DNA of 64,000 nucleotides from an uncultured Alphaproteobacteria bacterium (GCA_902617375.1 CACMWI010000004.1:42353-106352), one strand, 5' to 3'; numbered from the stretch's first letter, positions 54,095 through 63,209 are shown. The notes: generated by a model not told the origin, from the sequence alone. Translations and numbers: made by a program.

Positions 54095-55000
54095 AAAAAA
54101 AAATTTATAGTATCCAGCTTTTATAAATTTGTCTATCTAAGAAACCCTGATGTTATTAAAAAAAAACTATTTATTAATTTGAAAAAATTCAATATTAAAG
54201 GAACCTTCATCCTTGGAAAAGAGGGTGTCAATGCTTCATTTTCTATATCAGCACAGCAATTTGAGAAAGTTAAAAGTTCAATACAAAATTTAATTTCAAC
54301 TGAAATTAAATTTAAAAATCAATTTAATAATACTCATTCTTTTTTAAGACTGAAAATCAAAGAAAAAAAAGAAATTGTATCTCTCGGACAAAAAAATGTT
54401 TCTCCAGAAGAAAAAACTGGTTTTTTTGTTGACCCTGATTCGTGGGACAAGTTTATTTCAGATCCAGATTCTATAATCATTGATACAAGAAATGAATATG
54501 AATCTGATATAGGTTCTTTTAAAAAGTCTGTAAAAACTCAAACTAATAATTTTAGAGAATTTCCAATTTGGTTTGAAAAACATAAAAAAAAACTTTTAAC
54601 AAAAAAAATTGGAATGTTTTGTACTGGCGGGATCAGATGTGAAAAAGCAAGTAATTTTTTAATCAATAAGGGATATAAAAATATCTTTCAACTCAATGGT
54701 GGAATTATTGAATATTTAAATAAAACTAAAAATAAGAGCAAGATGTGGGAAGGTGAATGTTTCGTTTTTGATGAAAGAGTTTCATTAAATGATAAACTTG
54801 AAAAAGGATTGTATTCCCAATGTTTTGCTTGTAGATCTGCTATAACTTACATGGACACTAAATCAAAGTATTTTAAATTAGGTGTATCATGCCCTAAATG
54901 TTTTAAAGAAAAATCAAAAAAACAAAGAGCTAGATATAAGGAACGACAAAGACAAATGCAAATTGCAAAAAAAAAAGGAATTAAACATATAGGTAGTTAG
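54089..55000 (+). CDS. trhO: tRNA uridine(34) 5-hydroxylase, rhodanese type (TrhO)
   Basis: A 303-residue cytosolic protein (formerly UPF0176, YceA). It helps form 5-hydroxyuridine at wobble position 34 of certain tRNAs, using oxygen. The N-terminal domain has KGTFILGKEGVNASFS. The rhodanese domain has IIDTRNEYE and the active-site loop FCTGGIRCEKAS. A cysteine-rich C-terminal segment follows (SQCFACRSAI and VSCPKCF), probably zinc-binding. It ends by overlapping the fleQ stop by four bases on the opposite strand. Confidence 0.93.
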   Translation: MHKKKFIVSSFYKFVYLRNPDVIKKKLFINLKKFNIKGTFILGKEGVNASFSISAQQFEKVKSSIQNLISTEIKFKNQFNNTHSFLRLKIKEKKEIVSLGQKNVSPEEKTGFFVDPDSWDKFISDPDSIIIDTRNEYESDIGSFKKSVKTQTNNFREFPIWFEKHKKKLLTKKIGMFCTGGIRCEKASNFLINKGYKNIFQLNGGIIEYLNKTKNKSKMWEGECFVFDERVSLNDKLEKGLYSQCFACRSAITYMDTKSKYFKLGVSCPKCFKEKSKKQRARYKERQRQMQIAKKKGIKHIGS

Positions 55001-56061
55001 TCATTCCCAAGTTTTGGAATTGAGTATTTTTTCATTTTTTCAATTAAAGTTGTTCTATTTATTTTCAAGCATTTTGAGGCCTCAGTCACAGATCCGTTAC
55101 TTTTCTTAAGTGCTCCCTCTATTAAATTAAATTCAACATCGCTTAAGTGTCTTCGCAGATCTATTTTATCTAAAAAGTCAAACCATTTTTTATAATGATT
55201 TGGGTGTGGCATTGCATCAGAGTTAGAACTTGTTTCACTTTTAATTGGAGAAAAATCAGAGGTCATTGCCCATAACTCCTCTTTCTCCTGTGAGATGTCA
55301 GGTAAATTAATTTTTAACAGATTTTCTTTAATATTTTTTCCATTGATTTTTTTATCTGGAAAAATTATTGCTGCTCTCTCAATAACATTTTTTAACTCTC
55401 TTACATTACCTGGCCATACATATTCTTGAAGTGCCTTTATTCCTGAATTATCAATTTGAGGAATAATAGATCCGTTGTATTTTAGATCCTCTAAAATATG
55501 ATTTACAAGAATTGGAATATCCTCCTTTCTCTCTGCAAGAGAGGGAATTTCAATTGGAAATACGTTTATCCTAAAAAATAAATCTGCCCTAAAATGACCC
55601 TCATCAATTTTTTTTTCAATATCTTGGTGTGTAGCACAAATCAGCCTTAAATTAAGATCAATTTCTTGTCTCCCTCCAACACGTTGAATTTTTCTGGTTT
55701 CAATCGCTCTTAGCAGTTTAGCCTGTAGTGCCATAGGCATGTCACCTATTTCATCTAAAAATAAGGTGCCATTATCAGAGGCTTCAAACCTTCCTTCTCT
55801 TTTTGAATCTGCACCAGTAAATGCACCTTTTTCGTGACCAAATAACTCAGATTCTAAAAGTTCAGACGGAATTGCTGCACAATTAACGTTAATTAATTCA
55901 CCACTTCTTTTTGATGATTCATGAATAGCTCTGGCAACTACATCTTTACCACATCCAGTCTCACCTCTGAGTAAAACTGTTGAGTGTGATTTTGCAACCA
56001 TCTCAACAAGTTTTTTTAATTGTAAAGTTGCCTCACATTTTCCTTTGATGATCTCTGACAT
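54997..56061 (-). CDS. fleQ: Sigma-54 dependent flagellar activator, FleQ-like, without receiver domain
   Basis: A 354-residue enhancer-binding protein. The AAA+ domain starts almost at residue 1, so there is no N-terminal receiver. Walker A is GETGCGKD (33-40), the sigma-54 contact loop is GAFTGA (79-84), Walker B is LFLDEIGD, and WPGNVRELKNV ends the core. The C-terminal helix-turn-helix NGSVTEASKCLKINRTTL plus IEKMKKY closely resembles the FleQ tail (RTTLVEKMRKY). It lies divergent from the second activator and the fliE-J operon. A FleQ-box-like palindrome sits 31 bases before its start, so it may control its own gene and the divergent operon. FlrA or FlbD are related alternatives; the lack of a receiver speaks for a Rhodobacter-type FleQ. 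Confidence 0.82.
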   Translation of the reverse strand: MSEIIKGKCEATLQLKKLVEMVAKSHSTVLLRGETGCGKDVVARAIHESSKRSGELINVNCAAIPSELLESELFGHEKGAFTGADSKREGRFEASDNGTLFLDEIGDMPMALQAKLLRAIETRKIQRVGGRQEIDLNLRLICATHQDIEKKIDEGHFRADLFFRINVFPIEIPSLAERKEDIPILVNHILEDLKYNGSIIPQIDNSGIKALQEYVWPGNVRELKNVIERAAIIFPDKKINGKNIKENLLKINLPDISQEKEELWAMTSDFSPIKSETSSNSDAMPHPNHYKKWFDFLDKIDLRRHLSDVEFNLIEGALKKSNGSVTEASKCLKINRTTLIEKMKKYSIPKLGND

Positions 56062-56091
56062 ATTAAATTAACTTATTTATAAATAAAATAA

Positions 56092-56107
56092 TGTCAGAAA
56101 ACTGACA
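56092..56107. promoter_or_regulatory. FleQ-box-like palindrome TGTCAGAAAACTGACA
   Basis: A perfect inverted repeat: TGTCAG and CTGACA around AAAA. Its core GTCA-N6-TGAC fits the known FleQ recognition pattern GTCAATAAATTGAC. It lies 31 bases before fleQ and about 130 bases before the expected transcript start of the divergent fleT operon, a normal enhancer distance for a sigma-54 promoter. Confidence 0.65.
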
Positions 56108-56203
56108 ATAATCAAATTTTAAAAAAAATAAAAAAAAAAAAAAGTTTCTAAGTAACTGATATTACTATTTAAAATTAATTTAGTTAGAATTAATTTTTTT
56201 ATT

Positions 56204-56219
56204 TGGCAATATTTTTGCT
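56204..56219 (+). promoter_or_regulatory. Sigma-54 promoter of the fleT-fliEFGHIJ operon
   Basis: TGGCAATATTTTTGCT fits the -24/-12 consensus TGGCAC-N5-TTGCW with GG and GC correctly spaced. Transcription should start near 56230, which is downstream of the in-frame TTG at 56226 and before the ATG at 56253. This agrees with the ATG as the true start of the next gene. Confidence 0.8.
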
Positions 56220-56252
56220 TTTAGATTGAAAACGAAAATAAAGGATTTGAAT

Positions 56253-57410
56253 ATGAAGGAAATATTTATTATTAAAGATTGTTTTGAATTACACAATGAT
56301 ATGTGTGATTTTTTTAGTAGAAAAGGAAAGGAAATCAAGTTAGTTGATTCTGATAAAATCAGTGAAATTAAAAGTTCTCAATCTACACTGATTATTGATA
56401 AAAAATTCGAAATCAAACAAGGTGGTCAATCAAATATTCTTAAAATAGCTAGAAATATAGGTTCTACAAAATTAATAGTTTTAGATTCAACTAATGAGGG
56501 TATTTATGATCTGAAAAAAGAAATGGGCGGAGCTTATATTCAAATTTCTTTCAAAATTATTGATGAAGTTATAAAAGAAATCATTTTCCAGATTATATCT
56601 AAGGAAAAGTACAGTTTCTCTGATAAGAAAACACTTTCTTTAATCAACATGGTTGAAAAAGTTTCGAAAACTGATGTTACAGTATTCATTCATGGGCCGA
56701 CCGGAACTGGAAAGGAAGTTATTTCCAATCTAATTCATAAAAAGTCGGATAGACGTGAAAAACCTTTTATTGCGATAAATTGTGCTGCCATACCAGAAAA
56801 TATGCTTGAGGCAATGTTATTTGGACATGAAAAAGGGGCTTTTACAGGTGCTTCTTCTGCCAATAAAGGAATTTTTCGAGCTGCGGATAATGGCACATTA
56901 CTGCTTGATGAAGTATCTGAAATGCCGTTGTCCCTCCAAGCCAAACTTCTAAGAGTTCTCCAAGAAAAAAAAGTTACTCCAATTGGCGGACAAAGGGATA
57001 TTGACGTAAATGTAAGAGTAATTGCAACAACGAACAGAGATATGTTAAACGAAGTCAGAGAAAAAAAGTTCAGAGAGGATTTATATTACAGACTAAATGT
57101 ATTCCCAATAGAAACACATAATTTATCTGAAAGACCTGATGATATTTTACCAATAAGTATTGCTCTATTGAATAGACACACAGAAAATAGCTCCTTACCT
57201 TACATCGATAAAGATGCTCAAAAAATATTAAGAGAGTATAGTTGGCCTGGAAATGTTAGAGAGTTAGAAAATGTTCTACAAAGAGCCATAGTTCTTTGTG
57301 AAAAAAATATTATTGAAGATAAAGACATAATGATAGATGTATCAAAACAAAGTAATTTTTATAATAATATTCAAGAAAATTTATCAGAAAAAAAATTAAT
57401 GCAAGCTTAA
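56253..57410 (+). CDS. fleT: Sigma-54 activator without DNA-binding domain, FleT-like
   Basis: The start is the ATG at 56253, eight bases after AAAGGA; a TTG at 56226 lies before the expected transcript start. The 385-residue product has an N-terminal part of about 125 residues, only faintly like a receiver and without a clear phosphorylation aspartate. The AAA+ core follows: Walker A GPTGTGKE (148-155), GAFTGA (195-200), LLLDEVSEM, and WPGNVRELENV. After the core only about 45 polar residues remain, with no helix-turn-helix. Rhodobacter sphaeroides FleT also lacks a DNA-binding domain, heads a fliE-containing operon and works together with FleQ; the same partnership is inferred here. Confidence 0.78.
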   Translation: MKEIFIIKDCFELHNDMCDFFSRKGKEIKLVDSDKISEIKSSQSTLIIDKKFEIKQGGQSNILKIARNIGSTKLIVLDSTNEGIYDLKKEMGGAYIQISFKIIDEVIKEIIFQIISKEKYSFSDKKTLSLINMVEKVSKTDVTVFIHGPTGTGKEVISNLIHKKSDRREKPFIAINCAAIPENMLEAMLFGHEKGAFTGASSANKGIFRAADNGTLLLDEVSEMPLSLQAKLLRVLQEKKVTPIGGQRDIDVNVRVIATTNRDMLNEVREKKFREDLYYRLNVFPIETHNLSERPDDILPISIALLNRHTENSSLPYIDKDAQKILREYSWPGNVRELENVLQRAIVLCEKNIIEDKDIMIDVSKQSNFYNNIQENLSEKKLMQA

Positions 57411-57426
57411 ATTTGAAGGAGAAATC

Positions 57427-57765
57427 ATGAAACCAAATCTTACTAATTTAAAACCAACAGTTACTACACCGAACAATCAAAATGAAATAAAGAAAGTTCA
57501 AGAAGAGGTTGCAAATCTGTCTCCAAAAATAATGGAACCACAAGATGGTGGTTTTTTGGATAGTATTAAGTCAGCGATTCAAGAGGTTTCTGATACCCAG
57601 AAACAAAGCGCTGAATTAACGAAAAACTTTGAGCTTGGTTTAGAGAACGATCTGACCAAGGTTATGATTCAACAACAATTGTCTAGTTTAGGTTTTCAAA
57701 TGACTTTAAACGTAAGAAATAAAGTCTTGAGCGCATATAAAGACATTATGAATATGCCTGTTTAA
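57427..57765 (+). CDS. fliE: Flagellar hook-basal body protein FliE
   Basis: A 112-residue protein that joins the MS ring to the rod. The C-terminal two-thirds match the family: FLDSIKSAIQEVSDTQKQSA, then LENDLTKVMIQQQLSSLGFQ, and VRNKVLSAYKDIMNMPV with the closing M-P/x-V. The first 35 residues are low-complexity and rich in asparagine, proline and threonine. It has a strong Shine-Dalgarno (GAAGGAG) 16 bases after fleT and precedes fliF by 17 bases. Confidence 0.93.
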   Translation: MKPNLTNLKPTVTTPNNQNEIKKVQEEVANLSPKIMEPQDGGFLDSIKSAIQEVSDTQKQSAELTKNFELGLENDLTKVMIQQQLSSLGFQMTLNVRNKVLSAYKDIMNMPV

Positions 57766-57782
57766 ATTAAAAGGAAAAAATT

Positions 57783-59507
57783 ATGGCTGAAGAAATTCAA
57801 ACTACTGAAGTAGCAAAAAATATAGTATCAAATCAAGGAATGCTTTCAAATATAAGCAACTCTTTAGAAAAAATTAAAAAATTTTCTAATGAACCTGCTG
57901 TCCAAAGATCTATCCCAGTTATGATAACTTTATTTGTTATTTTTCTTGGTTTAGTTTTTTTTATATCTTTCAAAGAACCTCCTAGGACAACTTTATTTGC
58001 ATCATTGCCAGAACATGAGAAATCTAGAGTAATTGATGTTTTAAGGTCTAATGGAATTGATGTTTCAATTGACAGAACTACTGGTGAAATTTTAGTTCCG
58101 TCACCAGAATATTATGAAGCAAAGATGAAACTTGCCGCAGAAGGTTTGCCGAGTTCAGTTCCTCAAGGTTATGATATTCTTGAAAAAATCCCAATGGGAA
58201 CAAGCAGGTCAGTTGAATTCATGAAAATGAAACAAACGCAAGAAATAGAGCTTGCCAGATCGATAAATGAAATAGCTAACATTATTGGAGCAAGAGTACA
58301 TCTAGCAATTCCTGAAAAATCTGTTTTTGTCAGAGACTCCTCTCCCCCCACTGCATCTGTATTTGTGAAACTAGCTGATGGAAGAGCTTTAGGATTAGAG
58401 CAAATTAGATCAATTGTTCATATAGTATCATCATCAATTCCCAATATGACTTCCGATAACGTAACAGTTGTAGATCAATATGGTTCATTATTATCGAAAC
58501 CAGAAGATGACCCAAATTTAGCAATGACAGAAAAACAATTAGCTCATAGAGTTAAAATTGAATCTATATACAGAGAAAGAATTTTATCATTAGTTTCGCC
58601 GATTGTTGGTGCTGGTAATTTAACGGCACAAGTAAATGTTGAAATGGATTTTACAAGCAATCAAACAACAGAAGAAATTTTTGATCCAGAGAGCATTTCG
58701 ACTAGAAGTGAACAAAACAGTCAAGACGAATCCACTGACAGACCAGCAAGAGGTATTCCTGGTGCTGTAGCTAACCAAGCGCCTTTAGCTGCGGATTTAC
58801 AGGTTGCAGCCCCTGAAACTGGGGAGCCTGCAGAATTCAAGCAAAGATCATCCAGTAATGTTAAAAACTATGAAGTTAGTAAAAAACTTAGTACAACAGT
58901 TGGTCAAATTGGAAAAATTAAGAAAGTTAAGACGGCTGTTTTAGTTAAAAACAAAATGATTGAAACTCCAGAAGGTACAGTTGTCTCGGAGCCTATAAGT
59001 GAAGAAGATAGAGAAAAAATTACTTCTCTTGTTAAAGAAGCGGTTGGTTTCAATGAGGACAGAGAAGACACTATTGTTGTAACCAGTGGAGATTTTATTC
59101 AAGAAATGGATGTTATAACAACTAAATGGTACGAGCAATCATGGTTTCAAAATATGGTTGGCCAGTTATCGACTGTTCTAATTCTTGCAATCGTAACATT
59201 CGGTGCATTAAAGCCATTGTTAAATAGAATTTTAGTTCCTTCTGCTGGAACAGCTGCAGGTCCGGGTGGTACTTCTGAAGCTGATCTTGAAGCAGAAGAA
59301 GCAGAAGATGAAGTTCAAGTTCAAGAAGGAGAATCTCTTGAAGACATAAAAGCTAAACTTAAACCAAAAAAATCAACTATTTCAGCTGATATGCTCGATA
59401 CAGCCAATACTTACGACGATAAAGTTGCGGTTATAAGAATGATAGTAGGAGATGAAGCTGGAAAAGTTTCAAATGTATTCAGACAACTTATGAAAAAAGA
59501 TGTATAA
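57783..59507 (+). CDS. fliF: Flagellar MS-ring protein FliF
   Basis: A 574-residue membrane protein that forms the MS ring. It has two membrane helices (about residues 47-67 and 465-485) around a large periplasmic region. The first ring-building motif contains LFASLPEHEKSRVIDVLRSNGID and ARVHLAIPEKSVF with SVFVKL. The charged C-terminus binds FliG (DDKVAVIRMIVGDEAGKV and FRQLMKKD). An acidic stretch at about 500-525 (EADLEAEEAEDEVQVQEGE) lies just before it. It starts 17 bases after fliE with an AAAAGGAAA ribosome site. Confidence 0.96.
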   Translation: MAEEIQTTEVAKNIVSNQGMLSNISNSLEKIKKFSNEPAVQRSIPVMITLFVIFLGLVFFISFKEPPRTTLFASLPEHEKSRVIDVLRSNGIDVSIDRTTGEILVPSPEYYEAKMKLAAEGLPSSVPQGYDILEKIPMGTSRSVEFMKMKQTQEIELARSINEIANIIGARVHLAIPEKSVFVRDSSPPTASVFVKLADGRALGLEQIRSIVHIVSSSIPNMTSDNVTVVDQYGSLLSKPEDDPNLAMTEKQLAHRVKIESIYRERILSLVSPIVGAGNLTAQVNVEMDFTSNQTTEEIFDPESISTRSEQNSQDESTDRPARGIPGAVANQAPLAADLQVAAPETGEPAEFKQRSSSNVKNYEVSKKLSTTVGQIGKIKKVKTAVLVKNKMIETPEGTVVSEPISEEDREKITSLVKEAVGFNEDREDTIVVTSGDFIQEMDVITTKWYEQSWFQNMVGQLSTVLILAIVTFGALKPLLNRILVPSAGTAAGPGGTSEADLEAEEAEDEVQVQEGESLEDIKAKLKPKKSTISADMLDTANTYDDKVAVIRMIVGDEAGKVSNVFRQLMKKDV

Positions 59508-59531
59508 TAAAAATTAATAAGGAGTACTCAA

Positions 59532-60581
59532 ATGGCTGAAAAAGCTAAGGAAGAAAATAAAGAAGAAGAAGAAAAGTCGCAATACGAACAATTAACAAGC
59601 ACTCAAAAATGTGCTATTTTGATGATGCTTTTAGGCGAGGAAGAGGCCTCAGAAATTTTAAAAAATTTGGGTCCAAAAGAAGTGCAGCAACTCGGTAAAG
59701 AGATGTACAATGTTCAAGGTTTAGATCAGGAAACTGTGAATAGAGTTTTAGACGAATTTTTAGCCATCATAAAAACACAAACTGACTTGGGAATGGGTTC
59801 TACAAACTACATTAGAAATGTAATGACAAAAGCCTTAGGTGAAAATAAAGCTCAGTCTGTTCTTGGAAGAATTACTCCTACTGAAAGTGACAAACCAATA
59901 GAAATTTTAGATTGGATGGATGCCAGATCAGTTGCAGAATTAATTTCTGATGAACATCCACAAATAATGGCATTGATAATTTCGTATTTAGAACCTGGTG
60001 TTGCGGCAGATGTTTTAACTTTGCTACCCGAAGAAACTCAATCTGATATTATTCATCGTATTGCAACATTAGAAACAGTTCAACCAGACGCTTTGGCTGA
60101 ATTGGAAAGAGTTATGCAACTAAAATTTAAAACTAACACTTCATTGCGAGCCTCCTCCGTCGGTGGAATAAAAGATGCTGCATCAATAATGAATTTTACA
60201 AAGCAGAATATGGAACAAAGAATCATGAAAACGTTAGGTGAAAAGGATAGAAATTTAGCTAAAGAAATTCAGGAAAGTATGTTTACCTTTGATACATTGA
60301 TTCTAATGGATGATAGAAGCATGCAAACTTTACTAAGAAATGTTGATCAAGAAATTCTTATAATAGCTCTTAAAGGAACAGAAGACGAATTAAAAGATAA
60401 GATTTTCTCTTGCATGTCTCAAAGAGCTTCGGCAAATATCAGAGATGAAATGGAAGTACTCGGCCCACTTAGACTTACAGAGGTCCAAGAGGCTCAGAAG
60501 GCTATCATTAATGTAGCAAGAACTATGTCAGACGAAGGCACAATTGTCCTTGCTGGAAGAGGTGGAGATGACTTCGTATGA
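59532..60581 (+). CDS. fliG: Flagellar motor switch protein FliG
   Basis: The rotor protein that contacts the stator. The 349-residue protein has an acidic and lysine-rich start and the N-terminal FliF-binding domain (STQKCAILMMLLGEEEASEIL). The middle domain has the EHPQ-type motif DEHPQIMALIISYL, and the C-terminal domain has FDTLILMDDRSMQTLLRNVD with the charged torque helix. The GTASVGGI-like segment SSVGGIKDAASIMN is also present. A strong AAGGAG site precedes the ATG, and the stop overlaps fliH by four bases. Confidence 0.97.
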   Translation: MAEKAKEENKEEEEKSQYEQLTSTQKCAILMMLLGEEEASEILKNLGPKEVQQLGKEMYNVQGLDQETVNRVLDEFLAIIKTQTDLGMGSTNYIRNVMTKALGENKAQSVLGRITPTESDKPIEILDWMDARSVAELISDEHPQIMALIISYLEPGVAADVLTLLPEETQSDIIHRIATLETVQPDALAELERVMQLKFKTNTSLRASSVGGIKDAASIMNFTKQNMEQRIMKTLGEKDRNLAKEIQESMFTFDTLILMDDRSMQTLLRNVDQEILIIALKGTEDELKDKIFSCMSQRASANIRDEMEVLGPLRLTEVQEAQKAIINVARTMSDEGTIVLAGRGGDDFV

Positions 60582-61444
60582 TGCCACTCACAGATAAAAC
60601 TGTAGCTCAGGAAAAAAGTGATGAAAAAATTTCCGGAGCACTAAGCACCGAAGAAATTGTTAGTTTATTGAATAAAAGTAATAAAGACTTCGTAAAAGAG
60701 TCAGATATCACCTCTAACATTACTAATTTGTTTAAAAAAGTTACTCCGTTATCCCTTGCACAAAAAAATCAAGAAATAACATCTGAAAAAAAAGAAGATG
60801 TAACAAAAGATTTAAATGAGGTTTCTGAAAGTAACGATAAGCAACAAACAAGTGATGTTATAGATGAAAAAAAACCAGAAAATGAAAAAATATATACAGA
60901 AGCAGAAGCACAAAAATTAGCCAATGACTTAGCAAAACAATATTACAATAATGGTTATAAACTTGGAGTAAAAAAAACTACAGAAGAGCTTCAAAAGGGA
61001 GAAAAATCTCTTGCTGTGACACTTAAAAATACAACTGATAATATTTTTAAAATGACGCCAGAATTTGTTACTGAATTAAACAAATCAATAACTAATTTAC
61101 TTTCAAATTTATCAAAAGAAGTTTTAGGTTACGAGATAGATAGTAACAATAAATTATTTCAAGAAAAAATTAAGCAAGTTGTTAATTCAGTTGAAAACTC
61201 AATTGAAAATATTGTAGTTTTTTTAAATCCAAAAGATTTTGAAGCTATAAAAGTTTACAACAGTAAAAATAATTTAAGTTTGTCATTTGAAATCAACCAA
61301 GATGCAAATCTTGAACGAGGTGATATGAGAATAAAATCAGGATCAATAGAGATGAGTGACATTGTTTCTAAAAAAATTAAATTTTCAATACCTGATGAAA
61401 TTGAGAAAGATCTTGAAGATGCCAAATTTAATTCTCAAAAATAA
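60578..61444 (+). CDS. fliH: Flagellar assembly protein FliH
   Basis: Regulates the export ATPase FliI. The 288-residue protein has a long polar N-terminus (about 110 residues, lysine and glutamate rich). An alanine/glutamine-rich coiled-coil follows (EAEAQKLANDLAKQYYNNGY). The C-terminal globular part resembles FliH/V-ATPase E subunit (VVFLNPKDFEAIKVY and GDMRIKSGSIEMSD). Position between fliG and fliI is decisive. The ATG overlaps the fliG stop as ATGA. Confidence 0.85.
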   Translation: MMPLTDKTVAQEKSDEKISGALSTEEIVSLLNKSNKDFVKESDITSNITNLFKKVTPLSLAQKNQEITSEKKEDVTKDLNEVSESNDKQQTSDVIDEKKPENEKIYTEAEAQKLANDLAKQYYNNGYKLGVKKTTEELQKGEKSLAVTLKNTTDNIFKMTPEFVTELNKSITNLLSNLSKEVLGYEIDSNNKLFQEKIKQVVNSVENSIENIVVFLNPKDFEAIKVYNSKNNLSLSFEINQDANLERGDMRIKSGSIEMSDIVSKKIKFSIPDEIEKDLEDAKFNSQK

Positions 61445-61468
61445 ACTTTTATTTAGAATTAAACATAA

Positions 61469-62788
61469 ATGGTTATAGCAAAAAAAATACTTCAGACTAT
61501 AGGTTCACATACTATATCTCAAAACAGGATCTATAAGAGTAAAACGTCAAAATATGATGGTAAAGTTGTCGAATGTGAAGCATTTCCCTCACCAATCGGC
61601 ACAACATGTGAAATAGAATGTAATGACAAATCTATAGTCACGGGAGAAATCATTGGTTTCAAAGAAAATAAAAATATTATTGCCGTTCATGAAAATAATG
61701 CAAACATCATTTTAGGATCTGAAATAAGAGTCTTAAATTCATCAAATGATGTAATTGTGGGTTCTCATTTACTGGGAAGGGTTTTAGATGCTTTTGGGAA
61801 TCCCATAGATGGAGGCGCAAAAATAAATAACTCTGCAGAAACGTGGCCGATTAATGGAAAACCCAATAATCCAATGTCAAAAAAACCGATAAATGAAGTG
61901 CTAGATGTTGGTATTAGAGCAATCAATTCACTTTTTACTGTAGGAAGAGGTCAAAGGCTAGGTATTATTGCAGGTTCTGGAGTTGGAAAATCTATTTTAC
62001 TTGGAATGATGACTAAGTTTACTGACGCAGATGTTGTTGTTGTAGCACTAATCGGAGAAAGAGGAAGAGAGTTAGGTAATTTTGTATCAGAAATATTGAA
62101 TGACGAATCAAGAAAAAGGACTGTCACCGTAGCTGTACCAGCAGATAAATCGCCATTATTAAGAATTAAAGGGGCAGAAAGAGCAACTTCAATTGCAGAA
62201 TATTTTAGGTCTAAAGGAAAAAACGTTTTGCTTATCATGGACTCTCTTACCAGAATAGCTCATGCTAAAAGAGAGGTGGGGTTGGCATTGGGTGAACAAC
62301 CTACTTCAAAAGGATACCCACCATCTGTAATTTCAATGATTCCGAATCTAATCGAAAGAACAGGAGCCGGTTCAACAAATGAAGGAACTATAACAAGTTT
62401 CTACACAATACTGGCAGATTCTGATGATACGAACGATCCTGTAGTAGACACTGCCAGGGCAATATTAGATGGACATATTGTATTATCTAGAGAACTTGCA
62501 CAACTTGGAATTTTCCCTGCAATTGATTTAAATCAATCATTGAGTAGAGTAATGAATTCTATTGTTACCGAAGAACATCAAAATCAGTCTGAATTAGTAA
62601 AAAAATTATACTCCATATACCAGGAAAACAAAGATCTCATTCTTATGGGGGGATACTCCCAAGGACAAAACCCTGAAATTGATAGTGCATTAAATAATTG
62701 GAATAAAATTTGCAACCATATAAAACAACACTTTAAAAAAAAATCAAGTTTTGAAGACAGCATAACAGGCTTGAAAAAGATTAACTGA
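61469..62788 (+). CDS. fliI: Flagellum-specific export ATPase FliI
   Basis: The F1-like ATPase of the flagellar type III export apparatus. The 439-residue protein has a Walker A GSGVGKSILLGM (about residues 171-182), the conserved VVALIGERGRELGNFV, Walker B VLLIMDSLTRIAHAKREVGLALGEQP (in parts), and GYPPSVISMIPNLIERTG. Shorter than E. coli FliI at the N-terminus but complete in the core. It lies 24 bases after fliH and four before fliJ. Confidence 0.97.
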   Translation: MVIAKKILQTIGSHTISQNRIYKSKTSKYDGKVVECEAFPSPIGTTCEIECNDKSIVTGEIIGFKENKNIIAVHENNANIILGSEIRVLNSSNDVIVGSHLLGRVLDAFGNPIDGGAKINNSAETWPINGKPNNPMSKKPINEVLDVGIRAINSLFTVGRGQRLGIIAGSGVGKSILLGMMTKFTDADVVVVALIGERGRELGNFVSEILNDESRKRTVTVAVPADKSPLLRIKGAERATSIAEYFRSKGKNVLLIMDSLTRIAHAKREVGLALGEQPTSKGYPPSVISMIPNLIERTGAGSTNEGTITSFYTILADSDDTNDPVVDTARAILDGHIVLSRELAQLGIFPAIDLNQSLSRVMNSIVTEEHQNQSELVKKLYSIYQENKDLILMGGYSQGQNPEIDSALNNWNKICNHIKQHFKKKSSFEDSITGLKKIN

Positions 62789-62792
62789 TGAC

Positions 62793-63206
62793 ATGAAAAA
62801 AAATAAATATGATATTTTTTTAACTCTCAAAAAATTGAAGAAAAATAAGCTACTTAACAATTTATCTACACTAAATGATGAAAAAAAAAGGTTAGATTTT
62901 GTAAAAGAAACGTTGAATGAAATGTTAAATCAAAGCACCGTAGAGGAATCCGGTGAACTTTCAGGTTCAGATTTAAAATTTAGAGCTTCTTTTACTAGCA
63001 ATTTAATAAATAAACTTGAGGTTTCAAAAAATAGGGAAAATCATGTGTTAGATGAAATTAGTCATAATCTTAAAGAAATAGTAAAAATTGAAAAACAAAA
63101 AGAAAAAATAAGTGAAAAAAAGAAATTTATTAAAATTCAAGAAGAGAAAGTAAAAGAATTAAAAAAAGAAAATTATTTAAAACCTAAAAATTCAGTTTCT
63201 CTTTAA
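62793..63206 (+). CDS. fliJ: Flagellar export protein FliJ
   Basis: A 137-residue, almost wholly alpha-helical coiled-coil protein rich in lysine and glutamate (about residues 5-125). FliJ sits in the centre of the FliI hexamer and helps deliver export substrates. Sequence conservation in this family is weak, so recognition depends on size, the coiled-coil character and its place directly after fliI. A new sigma-54 promoter starts four bases after its stop. Confidence 0.75.
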   Translation: MKKNKYDIFLTLKKLKKNKLLNNLSTLNDEKKRLDFVKETLNEMLNQSTVEESGELSGSDLKFRASFTSNLINKLEVSKNRENHVLDEISHNLKEIVKIEKQKEKISEKKKFIKIQEEKVKELKKENYLKPKNSVSL

Positions 63207-63209
63207 TAG

